50,770 nucleotides of DNA from NCBI GenBank assembly GCA_964564305.1, contig CAZMAM010000007.1, positions 1 through 50,770 on the forward strand, read 5' to 3'. Positions 24,634 to 32,915 of this stretch are shown piece after piece. The notes beneath the pieces were generated by a model that ran no database searches, was not told the origin of the DNA, and saw nothing but the letters and a program-made list of their open reading frames with translations. This DNA comes from RGIG1959 sp964564305. GTDB lineage: Bacteria > Bacillota > Clostridia > Oscillospirales > Acutalibacteraceae. How positions within the stretch are numbered: the stretch's first letter is position 1; every line of letters starts with the position of its first letter. The position numbers were made by a program, and so were the translations under genes.

Positions 24634-25554
24634 TTATTTGCCGTTAATCATACCGGCAACTTCCTGAGCAAAATTTTCTTCCCGCTTTTGAATGCCTTCG
24701 CCTTTTTCGAAGCGCGCATAAGCGGCAATTTTCATCGCGCCGGCCGTCTTTGCGCAATCCGCCACATATTGTCCAACGGTGATATCACCGTTTTTGACAA
24801 ACGCCTGTTCAAGCAGGCAGTTGTTCTCATAAAATTTTCCGATCCTGCCCTGAACCATTTTTTCGATAATCTGCTCCGGCTTATTGGCGGTTTTCGGATC
24901 GTTTTTAATCTGAGAAACCAAGGTTTCCTTTTCTTTCTGCAAGTCTGCTTCCGGAACGCTTTCTTTATCCAGATAATTCGGATTCAACGCCGCGATTTGC
25001 ATGGCAACATCCTTACCGCATGTGACCAGCGCATCGTGATCGATGGTCTCCCCGGTTTCGAATTTGACCAAAACCCCGATTCTGCCTCCGCCATGAATAT
25101 ACGCCACACATTCGCCTTCAAAACGTTCAAACCGGCGAATGTTGATATTTTCTCCAATCACCAGAATTTTATCCCGAACGGCGGAAGCCACATCACCGTC
25201 ACCCATGGGAAGCGTTAAAAGTTCTTCCACCGATTGGGGATTCTTTTCAATAATAACCTTGGCAATACTACGCACAAAAGCCTGAAAATCGGCGTTTTTG
25301 GATACAAAATCGGTTTCGGAATTGACCTCCACCACAACGCCGACCTTCTTTTCTTCGTCCACACCGGCATAGACATATCCTTCTGCGGCAATGCGCCCCG
25401 CTTTTTTGGCAGCGGCGGCTAAACCTTTTTCCCGAAGAATATCGATCGCCTTTTCCATATCGCCGTCTGATTCCACCAGCGCTTTTTTGCAATCCATCAT
25501 CCCGACACCGGTTCGCTCGCGCAGTGTCCGGACATCCGCAGCGGTAAAAGCCAT
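24634..25554 (-). CDS. tsf: Elongation factor Ts
   Basis: A 306-residue EF-Ts, the nucleotide exchange factor that recycles EF-Tu-GDP. The N-terminal UBA-like part reads VRTLRERTGVGMMDCKKAL and the EF-Tu contact motif NSETDFVSKN follows at about residue 85, with the core and coiled-coil region after. ATG 25554 has GGAGGAAACAAAAGCT before it; the open frame further up overlaps rpsB. It is 16 bases after rpsB, the usual rpsB-tsf pair. Confidence 0.96.
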   Translation of the reverse strand: MAFTAADVRTLRERTGVGMMDCKKALVESDGDMEKAIDILREKGLAAAAKKAGRIAAEGYVYAGVDEEKKVGVVVEVNSETDFVSKNADFQAFVRSIAKVIIEKNPQSVEELLTLPMGDGDVASAVRDKILVIGENINIRRFERFEGECVAYIHGGGRIGVLVKFETGETIDHDALVTCGKDVAMQIAALNPNYLDKESVPEADLQKEKETLVSQIKNDPKTANKPEQIIEKMVQGRIGKFYENNCLLEQAFVKNGDITVGQYVADCAKTAGAMKIAAYARFEKGEGIQKREENFAQEVAGMINGK

Positions 25555-25570
25555 AGCTTTTGTTTCCTCC

Positions 25571-26314
25571 TTATTCTTCCGACGGGGCTTCGGTTTCCGC
25601 CTGTGCACCCGGTTCCTGTTCGGGAGCGTCCTCGCCCTGACGGCCTTCAATGATAGCGTCCGCCATCGTGCCGGTGATTAACTTCACCGCGCGAATGGCG
25701 TCATCATTACCGGGAATAACATAATCAATCTCGTCCGGATCGCAGTTGGTATCGACAATAGCGACAATCGGAATGTGGAGCTTCCGCGCTTCCGCCACGG
25801 CAATTTTTTCTTTGCGGGGATCCACAATGAAAAGGGCGCCGGGCAATTTTTTCATTTCCTTGATGCCGCCCAAAAACTTTTCAAGCTTTTCGATTTCGCG
25901 GTTATAGCGCACCACTTCTTTTTTTGGCAACAGGTCAAATGTGCCGTCTTCGGACATTTTCTTGAGCTGAGCCAGCCGGGTAATGCGCCCGCGAATGGTG
26001 CGGAAATTGGTCATCATCCCGCCAAGCCATCTGGCATTGACATAATACGCTCCAGCGCGCTCCGCTTCCTCCCTCACGGAATCCTGCGCCTGCTTTTTGG
26101 TACCGACAAACAGAACAGACTCCCCTTTGGCGGAAAGATCGCGCACAAACATATATGCTTCTTCCAGTTTGCGCACCGTCTTTTGCAGATCGATGATGTA
26201 GATGCCGTTGCGCTCCGTAAAAATATACGGCGCCATTTTGGGATTCCAGCGTCTTGTCTGATGCCCGAAATGAACTCCGGCCTCCAACAACTGTTTCATG
26301 GAAACAACTGACAT
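25571..26314 (-). CDS. rpsB: 30S ribosomal protein S2
   Basis: A 247-residue S2. Family stretches LLEAGVHFGHQTRRWNPKM, YIFTERNGIYIIDLQKT, VGTKKQAQ, WLGGMMTNF and the closing IPIVAIVDTNCDPDEIDYVIPGNDDA are intact, followed by an acidic tail of about 20 residues rich in Glu, Pro and Ala. ATG 26314 follows AAAAGGAGG by 11 bases. A clear promoter lies 111 bases upstream; the GC-rich leader between may allow autoregulation, as known for rpsB in other bacteria, but no specific site is visible. Confidence 0.97.
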   Translation of the reverse strand: MSVVSMKQLLEAGVHFGHQTRRWNPKMAPYIFTERNGIYIIDLQKTVRKLEEAYMFVRDLSAKGESVLFVGTKKQAQDSVREEAERAGAYYVNARWLGGMMTNFRTIRGRITRLAQLKKMSEDGTFDLLPKKEVVRYNREIEKLEKFLGGIKEMKKLPGALFIVDPRKEKIAVAEARKLHIPIVAIVDTNCDPDEIDYVIPGNDDAIRAVKLITGTMADAIIEGRQGEDAPEQEPGAQAETEAPSEE

Positions 26315-26424
26315 GAAATAAAGATCCTCCTTTTGGTTTTCCTCGGCGAAACGCTTTCAAAAGCCGCAGCGACCGATTCGGCACCGTGCCGCGTTTTTCA
26401 TTCCGCCCGCGTTTTTGCCAAATC

Positions 26425-26453
26425 AGTATATCACAAAAGCGCCATTGATGCAA
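26425..26453 (-). promoter_or_regulatory. Promoter of rpsB-tsf
   Basis: On the minus strand TTGCAT (26448-26453) and TATACT (26425-26430) are 17 bases apart, with a TGTGA stretch directly before the -10. The start should lie near 26418, about 100 bases before the rpsB ATG. Confidence 0.75.
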
Positions 26454-26587
26454 GCGTTTTTTAGACCAGTAAAATATGTTATTGAATATTCTATAATTTT
26501 GGAATATATGAGACGTTGCCACATAAAGATTACAGCACAAAAACGAGTGAACCAATTGGGCAAATGAAATCAATACCACAGAGAAAA

Positions 26588-26765
26588 TTGGGCAACACCG
26601 CACAAAGATTGTCGTGCGTGAAGCAGGAGCGAATTTTTCGTCAGATGAAACAAAAACCGCACGAAAACCTTTTTGTATTCGCGAGGATTTTTGTAATATA
26701 TGACGGAAAAGACGCCCGCAGATGAGCGACAAAGCGGTAGCCAGTCTTTGTGCGGCGTTGCCCTT
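26588..26765 (+). mobile_element. MITE-like element, copy C
   Basis: About 178 bases with the best preserved inverted repeats: gggcaacaccgcacaaagat on the left and gggcaacgccgcacaaagac as the complement of the right end. The TA ends seen in other copies are changed to TTG on both sides. The interior keeps ggatttttgtaatatatgac, ttttcgtcagatgaaacaaa and attcgcgagg. It lies downstream of the pepP-like gene and upstream of the rpsB promoter. The remaining intergenic bases here hold no gene. Confidence 0.8.
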
Positions 26766-26855
26766 GTTGTATTCACAGAGATATTTGGCAAATAAAAATA
26801 TGGCGAAAATGGGAGGCATTGCGAAGATGGCGGGCCTATTAGGGTATTGTCTTCG

Positions 26856-27923
26856 TTATACCACCATCAGATGTTTTGGCGAACGCGTAAGATTTTCGCA
26901 TCCATTTTGGGTAATGACCACCATATCCTCTATGCGAACCCCGAACCGTCCGGGAAGGTAAATGCCGGGCTCGACGGTGACCACGTCGCCGGGACATAAT
27001 ATCGCCGATTCCCTGGGAGACAGACGGGGAAATTCGTGAATTTCCAGACCGACTCCGTGACCAGTACTGTGTCCGAAGGCAGTCCCATACCCTGCTTTTT
27101 CAATGACATCACGCGCGAAGCGGTCTGCCGCTTCTCCGGTAATGCCCGGTTTTAATCCCCGTAAAGCAGTTTCCTGCGCCGCCAAAACCGTTTCGTAGAC
27201 CTTTTTTTGTTCCTCGCTCACTTCACCGATGGCCACGGTGCGGGTCATATCCGAGCAATAACCGTCTACCTTTGCGCCGATGTCCATCGTCACAAAATCT
27301 CCCCGGTGCAGAATGCGTTCCCCAGCAACGGCATGAGGCTGTGAACCGTTTTCTCCGGAGGCGACGATAAGATCGAAAGCTACGTCCTGCGCTCCGCCCC
27401 GTCGCATAAACATCTCAATATCCAGCGCGACATCCCGTTCCATTCTGCCGGGAGCAAGACGCTTTGAAATATAGGAAAAAGCGGTGTCGGTCATAAACTG
27501 AGCGGCGCGAATTTTTTCCAGTTCCCGCGCTTCTTTGCTCCGGCGCTGAGCCTGAATCCGGCCATCCAGCGTATCGTCGCCCACCCACCGAAGTTCATCC
27601 TGTGTGCGAAGAAGACGGTTCCACAAATCTAACGTGATGTACCGGCTTTCGATCATTACCTTTCGAATACCGCGAGCTTTCATCTCTTCTACTGCGTCAT
27701 CAATCAGCTGACGGCTTTCGCGGCAGGGAATATCGGCAATTTCCCGCTGCGCCGCCTCGATATATCGAAAATCCGTCAGAAAACCGGCTTCCTCTTTCGT
27801 CGCCCACAGAGCCCCGTTGTCGATACCAAATCCGGTATAATAAAGCAGATTAACGGGAGACAAAATCAATATTCCCTCATCGGGAGCCAGCGTCTCGGAA
27901 AGATTATGTAACCGCAAATTCAT
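26856..27923 (-). CDS. Xaa-Pro aminopeptidase-like M24 peptidase
   Basis: A 355-residue M24 family peptidase with an N-terminal creatinase-like domain (NLLYYTGFGIDNGALW) and the pita-bread catalytic domain from about residue 130. The five metal ligands are visible in order: Asp in TMDIGAKVDGY, Asp in CSDMTRT, His in HSTGHGVGLEIHE, Glu in VTVEPGIY and Glu in RIEDMVV. It removes an N-terminal residue next to proline in the cytoplasm; a dipeptidase role is possible. ATG 27923 overlaps the stop of aroQ (ATGA), with GAGGAGGAG before it, so the two are translationally coupled. Confidence 0.9.
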   Translation of the reverse strand: MNLRLHNLSETLAPDEGILILSPVNLLYYTGFGIDNGALWATKEEAGFLTDFRYIEAAQREIADIPCRESRQLIDDAVEEMKARGIRKVMIESRYITLDLWNRLLRTQDELRWVGDDTLDGRIQAQRRSKEARELEKIRAAQFMTDTAFSYISKRLAPGRMERDVALDIEMFMRRGGAQDVAFDLIVASGENGSQPHAVAGERILHRGDFVTMDIGAKVDGYCSDMTRTVAIGEVSEEQKKVYETVLAAQETALRGLKPGITGEAADRFARDVIEKAGYGTAFGHSTGHGVGLEIHEFPRLSPRESAILCPGDVVTVEPGIYLPGRFGVRIEDMVVITQNGCENLTRSPKHLMVV

Positions 27924-28363
27924 ATGCTCTCCTCCTCGCAAAGAATATCCAGCGCGCGAATATAACTGCCGATGCCCTGCCCGTAAATTTGCGCCACACA
28001 AACCGGTTGAATCACCGAGACATGGCGAAAATCCTCGCGGGCATGAATATCGCTCAGATGAACCTCCACCACCGGCAGGTGTATCGCCGCAATCGCATCG
28101 CGAATGGCGTAACTGTAATGTGTATAAGCACCGGCGTTGAGAATAACTGCGTCGTATACGCCCATTGCCGCATGCAAGGCATCAATCAGATCTCCTTCGT
28201 GATTGGATTGCCGAAAATCCGCCTGTATGCCTTTTTCCTGTGCGGCGTTTCGGACCCGTTCACAGAGTATCTCCAAGGTTTCGGTACCGTAAATGCCCGG
28301 TTCACGAACACCCAGCAAATTCAAATTAGGCCCGTTCAAAACCAATACGCGATTGACCTTCAT
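27920..28363 (-). CDS. aroQ: 3-Dehydroquinate dehydratase, type II
   Basis: A 147-residue type II dehydroquinase, third step of the shikimate pathway to aromatic amino acids. The flexible loop with catalytic Arg and Tyr reads LLGVREPGIYG; other sites are QSNHEGDLID, ILNAGAYTHYSYAIRDA and VEVHLSDIHAREDFR. ATG 28363 has GGAAGG 8 bases before it; the GTG at 28372 overlapping the previous stop is less well placed. No other aro genes are in the window. Confidence 0.94.
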   Translation of the reverse strand: MKVNRVLVLNGPNLNLLGVREPGIYGTETLEILCERVRNAAQEKGIQADFRQSNHEGDLIDALHAAMGVYDAVILNAGAYTHYSYAIRDAIAAIHLPVVEVHLSDIHAREDFRHVSVIQPVCVAQIYGQGIGSYIRALDILCEEESI

Positions 28364-28368
28364 AATCT

Positions 28369-29235
28369 TCACCTTCCGTATGTCTGTGTGGCATTACGGT
28401 ACATATTGTTCAAAGTGACGGCGTCCTCCGCCTGAGTACCGCAGGACTCGCAGATGATAATCGGAGACCATCCCCGGCGGGCAATCAAATCCATCAGCGG
28501 AGCCGGATTCGGGCCGTACACGCTATCTGCAAAAGTAAGATGACGTTTTTCGCCTCCGGCGGTATACTCGATTTTGGAAAAATGAACGTGGAAAACGGCG
28601 GCGCGTTCTTCGCCTAAGGCAATTTCCATTTGATGCAAAACGTCGGAAAACGCTTCCGGAGAATTCATTTGTCCATGGGTACGGGCATTGAGATGCCCGA
28701 AATCCACACAGGGCAAAAAACGGCTGTCCACCTCGCAAAACCGAAGAACTTCCTGCAGCGTACCTAATTGGTTCACCTTGCCCATGGTTTCCGGACACAG
28801 ATGCACCGCTCCGAGCCCCTCGCCGTCCAGCGCGCACTGAGCGCGGGAAAGCGTATCACAAGCAAGTGACGTTGCGTCCTGTCGAGTCAGGCCGCCTAAG
28901 CCTCCCGGATGCACCACCACCCGGTCTCCCCCTAAAAGAGTCACGGCACGAGCACTTTCCACAATATACTGTACCGAACGTTCGCGCTTTTGCGGATCAT
29001 TGGAGGCAAGCGAAATATAATAAGGAGCATGAAGGGTGACGGTAATGTTAAACCGCTGAACCTGAGCACGAATCTGTTCGGCTGTTGTGTCCGAAAGCCG
29101 CACACCTCTTCCGCACTGATATTCATATGCCGACAATCCCATGCCGGCCAGCCATTGCGGAGCCTGCCAAGTTTCCTTATGCCCCGATGCGTAAAATGAT
29201 TCGGCATTCCCGGACGGACCAAACCGCGCCCCCAT
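28369..29235 (-). CDS. Endonuclease IV-like TIM-barrel protein
   Basis: A 288-residue member of the AP endonuclease 2 family. Candidate zinc ligands lie in the expected order: His in TLHAPYY, His in VVHPGG, Glu in CPETMG, Asp and His in CVDFGHLNAR, His in FHVHFSK and Glu in ICESCG. This set is closer to true endonuclease IV than to sugar isomerases, so cutting DNA 5-prime of abasic sites is likely, though the sequence is divergent and another substrate cannot be excluded. ATG 29235 follows GGAAGGG. It overlaps or abuts genes on both sides, in the order yqeG, this gene, aroQ, pepP-like. Confidence 0.8.
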   Translation of the reverse strand: MGARFGPSGNAESFYASGHKETWQAPQWLAGMGLSAYEYQCGRGVRLSDTTAEQIRAQVQRFNITVTLHAPYYISLASNDPQKRERSVQYIVESARAVTLLGGDRVVVHPGGLGGLTRQDATSLACDTLSRAQCALDGEGLGAVHLCPETMGKVNQLGTLQEVLRFCEVDSRFLPCVDFGHLNARTHGQMNSPEAFSDVLHQMEIALGEERAAVFHVHFSKIEYTAGGEKRHLTFADSVYGPNPAPLMDLIARRGWSPIIICESCGTQAEDAVTLNNMYRNATQTYGR

Positions 29236-29237
29236 GT

Positions 29238-29735
29238 TCACCCTTCCTTTCTTTTGGCGTATGCCCGTAAGATCGGTTTTTCCAACGCACGGCGCACCCG
29301 AAACCCCACTCCGGTTTCAGGCTCTATGGGCCGAAGCTGAATGGCTTTTATTCCCGCCAATTTGGCTCCCAAAATATCGGTGAAAGTCTGATCGCCTACA
29401 GCTGCACATACCGATTTCTCGGCCTTGCAGAAAGATGCAGCCCGCCAATACCCGAACGGCAGCGGCTTACAGGCCAAAGAAATAAAAGGAAGTCCGATTT
29501 TTTTGGCAAAGGGAGAAACCCTTGCCTTTTTCGCGTTCGATACGAGGATCAGAGTAACATCGATCCGAATCATCCCGCGTATCCACTCGGCGATATCCTG
29601 AGGCAGGTTCTGGCTGTGATGAGTGGTCAGAGTGTTGTCCACATCCAGCATCAGAATATGTACGCCCAGACTGCACAAATCATTTTGCGTGATTTCGGTA
29701 ATGCGGTTTTTCAACATTGTCGGAAATAACAGCAT
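29238..29735 (-). CDS. yqeG: YqeG-family HAD phosphatase
   Basis: A 165-residue HAD IIIA-type phosphatase. The nucleophile motif is LMLDVDNTLT near residue 30, motif II is LVSNAKKARV, and the later Asp pair lies in AAVGDQTFTDILGAKLAG. YqeG-type proteins in Firmicutes dephosphorylate small phosphoesters; the substrate is not settled. ATG 29735 has AGGAGGGCTTT immediately before it. The rpsU terminator lies just upstream, so expression needs read-through or a promoter that I cannot see. First gene of the yqeG-nfo-like-aroQ-pepP cluster. Confidence 0.88.
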   Translation of the reverse strand: MLLFPTMLKNRITEITQNDLCSLGVHILMLDVDNTLTTHHSQNLPQDIAEWIRGMIRIDVTLILVSNAKKARVSPFAKKIGLPFISLACKPLPFGYWRAASFCKAEKSVCAAVGDQTFTDILGAKLAGIKAIQLRPIEPETGVGFRVRRALEKPILRAYAKRKEG

Positions 29736-29752
29736 AAAGCCCTCCTAAGGGA

Positions 29753-29782
29753 AAAAGCAGGCAACATTCGCTGCCTGCTTTT
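29753..29782 (-). terminator. Terminator of rpsU
   Basis: aaaagcaggca and tgcctgctttt form a perfect 11-bp stem with an 8-base loop; on the minus strand the T-run TTTTT follows. It lies 8 bases beyond the rpsU stop. Confidence 0.85.
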
Positions 29783-29790
29783 GGAACTGC

Positions 29791-29970
29791 TCATTTGTAG
29801 TACTTTCTCTTGCGGGCCGCTTCCGATTTCTTCTTCCGCCTGACCGAAGGTTTTTCATAATGTTCTCTTTTGCGAACCTCCGCAAGAACGCCAGACCGCA
29901 CGCAGGACTTCTTCCATCTGCGCAACGCGCTGTCTAGTGATTCGTTTTCTCTGACATGAATTTCCGACAT
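29791..29970 (-). CDS. rpsU: 30S ribosomal protein S21
   Basis: A 59-residue basic S21: SEIHVRENESLDSALRRWKK at the N-terminus and a lysine/arginine-rich tail with REHYEKPSVRRKKKSEAARK. S21 sits at the 3-prime end of 16S rRNA and helps the mRNA ribosome site bind. ATG 29970 follows GGAGGGAGGGAAC; the upstream frame is leader. It has its own promoter and terminator and is thus a single-gene transcript. A hairpin (atacggc/gccgtat, 29990-30007) lies just before the ribosome site and could affect initiation. Confidence 0.97.
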   Translation of the reverse strand: MSEIHVRENESLDSALRRWKKSCVRSGVLAEVRKREHYEKPSVRRKKKSEAARKRKYYK

Positions 29971-30032
29971 TTTGTTCCCTCCCTCCACCATACGGCATGC
30001 GCCGTATAATATAGGGTCATACCCGCAATTTT

Positions 30033-30061
30033 ATTATAACGGAAAAACACCGTTCCGTCAA
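30033..30061 (-). promoter_or_regulatory. Promoter of rpsU
   Basis: On the minus strand TTGACG (30056-30061) and TATAAT (30033-30038) are 17 bases apart, nearly consensus. Transcription should start about 55 bases before the ATG. Confidence 0.85.
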
Positions 30062-30116
30062 CCTTTTTTTCCGCGATCACCCATACCGGCCCGCCGGAAT
30101 ATCGATGGCTTTCGGT

Positions 30117-32528
30117 TCACGCACGAATCACTATATTCACCAATTTTCCGGGCACATACAACTCTTTAACAATCTCACGCCCCAAGACGGCGCAGGCAAT
30201 TTTTTCGTTCGATTTAGCCATGGCGAGTACATCTTCTCTTTCGGCGTCATGCGGTATCATCAGGCGTGTTTTGATCTTGCCGTTAATCTGCACCGCGATT
30301 TCCACCGTATCTTCACGGCATTTGGTTTCGTCAAAATCCGGCCATTTTGCCTGAGAAAGCCGGCCTTGATAGCCGCATATTTCCCAAAGCTCCTCGGTAA
30401 TATGGGGAGCAAAAGGATTGAGCAGCAACAGAAATGTGCGGTAATCGGCCCGGGTGACAGCGTCCACGGCGGTAAAATGATTTAATAACTCCATCAGTGC
30501 GGCAATCGCCGTATTGTATTTTAGGGTTTCAATATCCTCTCCGACTTTGCGGACGGTTTTGTGAATCGCGGTTTCCAAAGACGGCGTATACTCTTCTCCC
30601 TCCGAGACATGTTCGGACAGAGCCCAAACCCGTTCCAAGAAACGACGGCATCCGCGTATAGAAGCGCTGGACCATGGGGCTGCTTTTTCAAAATCACCGA
30701 TAAACATTTCATACAAGCGCATGGTGTCGGCTCCGTACTCTGCGACAATCTCATCCGGATTAACCACATTTCCGCGCGATTTAGACATTTTTTCTCCGTT
30801 TTCACCCAAAATCATGCCGTGACTGGTGCGCTTGGCATACGGTTCGGGCGTGGGCACCACACCAATATCGTACAGGAATTTATGCCAAAAACGGCTGTAG
30901 AGCAAATGCAATGTGGTATGCTCCATTCCGCCGTTGTACCAATCCACGGGAAGCCAGTATTTCAACGCCTGAGGCGACGCAATCGCCTTATCGTTGTGCG
31001 GATCGGTATACCGCAAAAAATACCAGGATGATCCCGCCCACTGCGGCATAGTATCGGTTTCCCGCTTTGCCGGGCCGCCGCAACAGGGGCAAACGGTATT
31101 AACCCAATCGGACATGGCCGCCAAGGGAGATTCGCCGGTATCGGTCGGTTCATAACTGTCCACTCGGGGCAAAGTGACCGGAAGCTGTTCTTCCGGAACC
31201 GGAACGAAGCCGCACTTTTCACAGCAAACTATGGGAATCGGTTCACCCCAATACCGCTGTCTGGAAAAAACCCAATCTCTCAGCTTATAATTGACCTTTT
31301 CTTCCCCGACACCCTTTTCCTTCAATAAGCGAACGATAGCAACCTTTGCTTCCTCCACCGACATTCCGTTCAAAAACCCGGAATTGACCATGATCCCCGA
31401 AGCACAATCGGTAAACGCCTCTTTTTGCACGTTTCCACCCTTGACCACTTCCGCAATGGGAAGACCGAATTTTACGGCAAATTCCCAGTCACGGGTATCG
31501 TGTGCCGGAACCGCCATAATGGCTCCCGTTCCGTATGCCATTAGAACGTAATCGGAGATAAAAATCGGAATTCTTTCGTTATTGACCGGGTTTACGGCCT
31601 GTACGCCTAAAAGACGAACACCGGTTTTCTCTTTGGCCACCTCGGTACGCTCAAAATCGGATTTTCTGGCGGCCTGCTTTTGATACGCTTCCACTTCACC
31701 GGAATTTTGCAACCGATCTTTCCATTTTTCCAGCAGCGGATGTTCCGGAGAAACCACCATATAGGTAGCGCCGAAAAGCGTATCCGGACGTGTGGTGTAT
31801 ATTTCCAGCGGATCGCCCAAGGTAGTTTCGAATCTGACCTGCGCGCCGTGCGATCGGCCAATCCAATGAATCTGCTGCGAACGCACCCGCTGAGGATAAT
31901 CCACCAGCTCCAAATCGTCGATCAATCGGTCGGCGTAAGCCGTAATTTTCAGCATCCACTGACTTTTGACCCTTCGCACCACTTCACCGCCGCACCGTTC
32001 GCAAACCCCGCCGATGACCTCCTCGTTGGCCAGAACGCACTTGCAACTGTTGCACCAATTGACCGCCATTTCTTTTTTATACGCCAAGCCCTTTTTAAAG
32101 AGCTGCAAAAAAATCCATTGCGTCCATTTATAATATTCGGGATCGGTGGTGTTGATTTCCCGGCTCCAGTCGTAAGAAAGGCCGAGAGCACGCAACTGGC
32201 TTTTAAACCGCGCTATATTGTTCTTGGTAACGGATTCGGGATGAATATGGTTTTTAATGGCATAATTTTCGGTGGGCAGGCCGAACGCATCCCATCCCAT
32301 AGGGTAAAGAACATTATATCCTTCTAAACGGCGCTTTCTGGCCACCACATCCAAAGCGGTATAAGAGCGCGGATGTCCCACATGCAAGCCCTGCCCGGAA
32401 GGATAAGGAAACTCCACCAGCGCAAAATATTTCGGCTTCGAATAATCGTCTGACGCCTCGAATGTCCTTTCTTTTTCCCAGATATTCTGCCATTTGGTTT
32501 CGATCGCCTTCGGATCATACCGTTTCAT
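30117..32528 (-). CDS. leuS: Leucyl-tRNA synthetase
   Basis: An 803-residue class I synthetase charging tRNA-Leu. The HIGH motif is HVGH at residues 49-52, the KMSKS loop is GEKMSKSRGNVV, and the CP1 editing domain carries GTGAIMAVPAHDTRD. A zinc-binding insert with CNSCKCVLANEEV and CERCGG is present, and a second Cys pair lies in CCEKCGF. The anticodon-binding domain and short C-terminal domain close the protein. ATG 32528 follows GGGGAG by 7 bases and overlaps the rsfS end by 14. It is the last gene of the long run that begins near 48.4 kb; no clear terminator follows. Confidence 0.97.
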   Translation of the reverse strand: MKRYDPKAIETKWQNIWEKERTFEASDDYSKPKYFALVEFPYPSGQGLHVGHPRSYTALDVVARKRRLEGYNVLYPMGWDAFGLPTENYAIKNHIHPESVTKNNIARFKSQLRALGLSYDWSREINTTDPEYYKWTQWIFLQLFKKGLAYKKEMAVNWCNSCKCVLANEEVIGGVCERCGGEVVRRVKSQWMLKITAYADRLIDDLELVDYPQRVRSQQIHWIGRSHGAQVRFETTLGDPLEIYTTRPDTLFGATYMVVSPEHPLLEKWKDRLQNSGEVEAYQKQAARKSDFERTEVAKEKTGVRLLGVQAVNPVNNERIPIFISDYVLMAYGTGAIMAVPAHDTRDWEFAVKFGLPIAEVVKGGNVQKEAFTDCASGIMVNSGFLNGMSVEEAKVAIVRLLKEKGVGEEKVNYKLRDWVFSRQRYWGEPIPIVCCEKCGFVPVPEEQLPVTLPRVDSYEPTDTGESPLAAMSDWVNTVCPCCGGPAKRETDTMPQWAGSSWYFLRYTDPHNDKAIASPQALKYWLPVDWYNGGMEHTTLHLLYSRFWHKFLYDIGVVPTPEPYAKRTSHGMILGENGEKMSKSRGNVVNPDEIVAEYGADTMRLYEMFIGDFEKAAPWSSASIRGCRRFLERVWALSEHVSEGEEYTPSLETAIHKTVRKVGEDIETLKYNTAIAALMELLNHFTAVDAVTRADYRTFLLLLNPFAPHITEELWEICGYQGRLSQAKWPDFDETKCREDTVEIAVQINGKIKTRLMIPHDAEREDVLAMAKSNEKIACAVLGREIVKELYVPGKLVNIVIRA

Positions 32529-32901
32529 GTTCCGACTCCCCACTTGTGACAAATTCATCAATATTTACTTCCTTGCCGTCTTTCCACAGTCTTTCCAAAT
32601 CGTAAAAACTGCGAGTATCGCTGTGAAAAATATGCACGATAGCCTCGCCGTAATCCATCAGAATCCACTTGGACGAACGGTATCCCTCCACGCGAAGGGG
32701 GCGAATTCCCTGTTCGCCAAGTTCCTTTTCCACGTAATCGCAAAGCGATTTCACCTGAGTGGTGCTTCCTCCGTGAGCGATAACAAAGCTGTCTCCCAAA
32801 GAAGTTACCTCCCGCACGTCAATGACCCGAATATCCCGCGCCAAATGCTTATCCAGCGACCGCACAATTTTCTGAGTCAATAGCCTGGCATGTTCTGTCA
32901 T
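32515..32901 (-). CDS. rsfS: Ribosomal silencing factor RsfS
   Basis: A 128-residue RsfS/YbeB protein that binds L14 of the large subunit and blocks subunit joining when nutrients are short. Typical features are VIDVREVTSLGDSFVIAHG, RVEGYRSSKWILMDYGEAIVHIF and the end DLERLW. ATG 32901 has AGGAGG 10 bases upstream; the extra upstream frame is not needed. In Firmicutes it commonly follows nadD and yqeK, as here with an LCP gene in between. Confidence 0.94.
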   Translation of the reverse strand: MTEHARLLTQKIVRSLDKHLARDIRVIDVREVTSLGDSFVIAHGGSTTQVKSLCDYVEKELGEQGIRPLRVEGYRSSKWILMDYGEAIVHIFHSDTRSFYDLERLWKDGKEVNIDEFVTSGESEHETV

Positions 32902-32915
32902 ATGGGCTTTTCCTC

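Noticed and set aside
31680..32327. 215-codon frame opposite leuS
   Set aside because: Antisense shadow of a highly conserved gene, with no start signals or homology that I can see.
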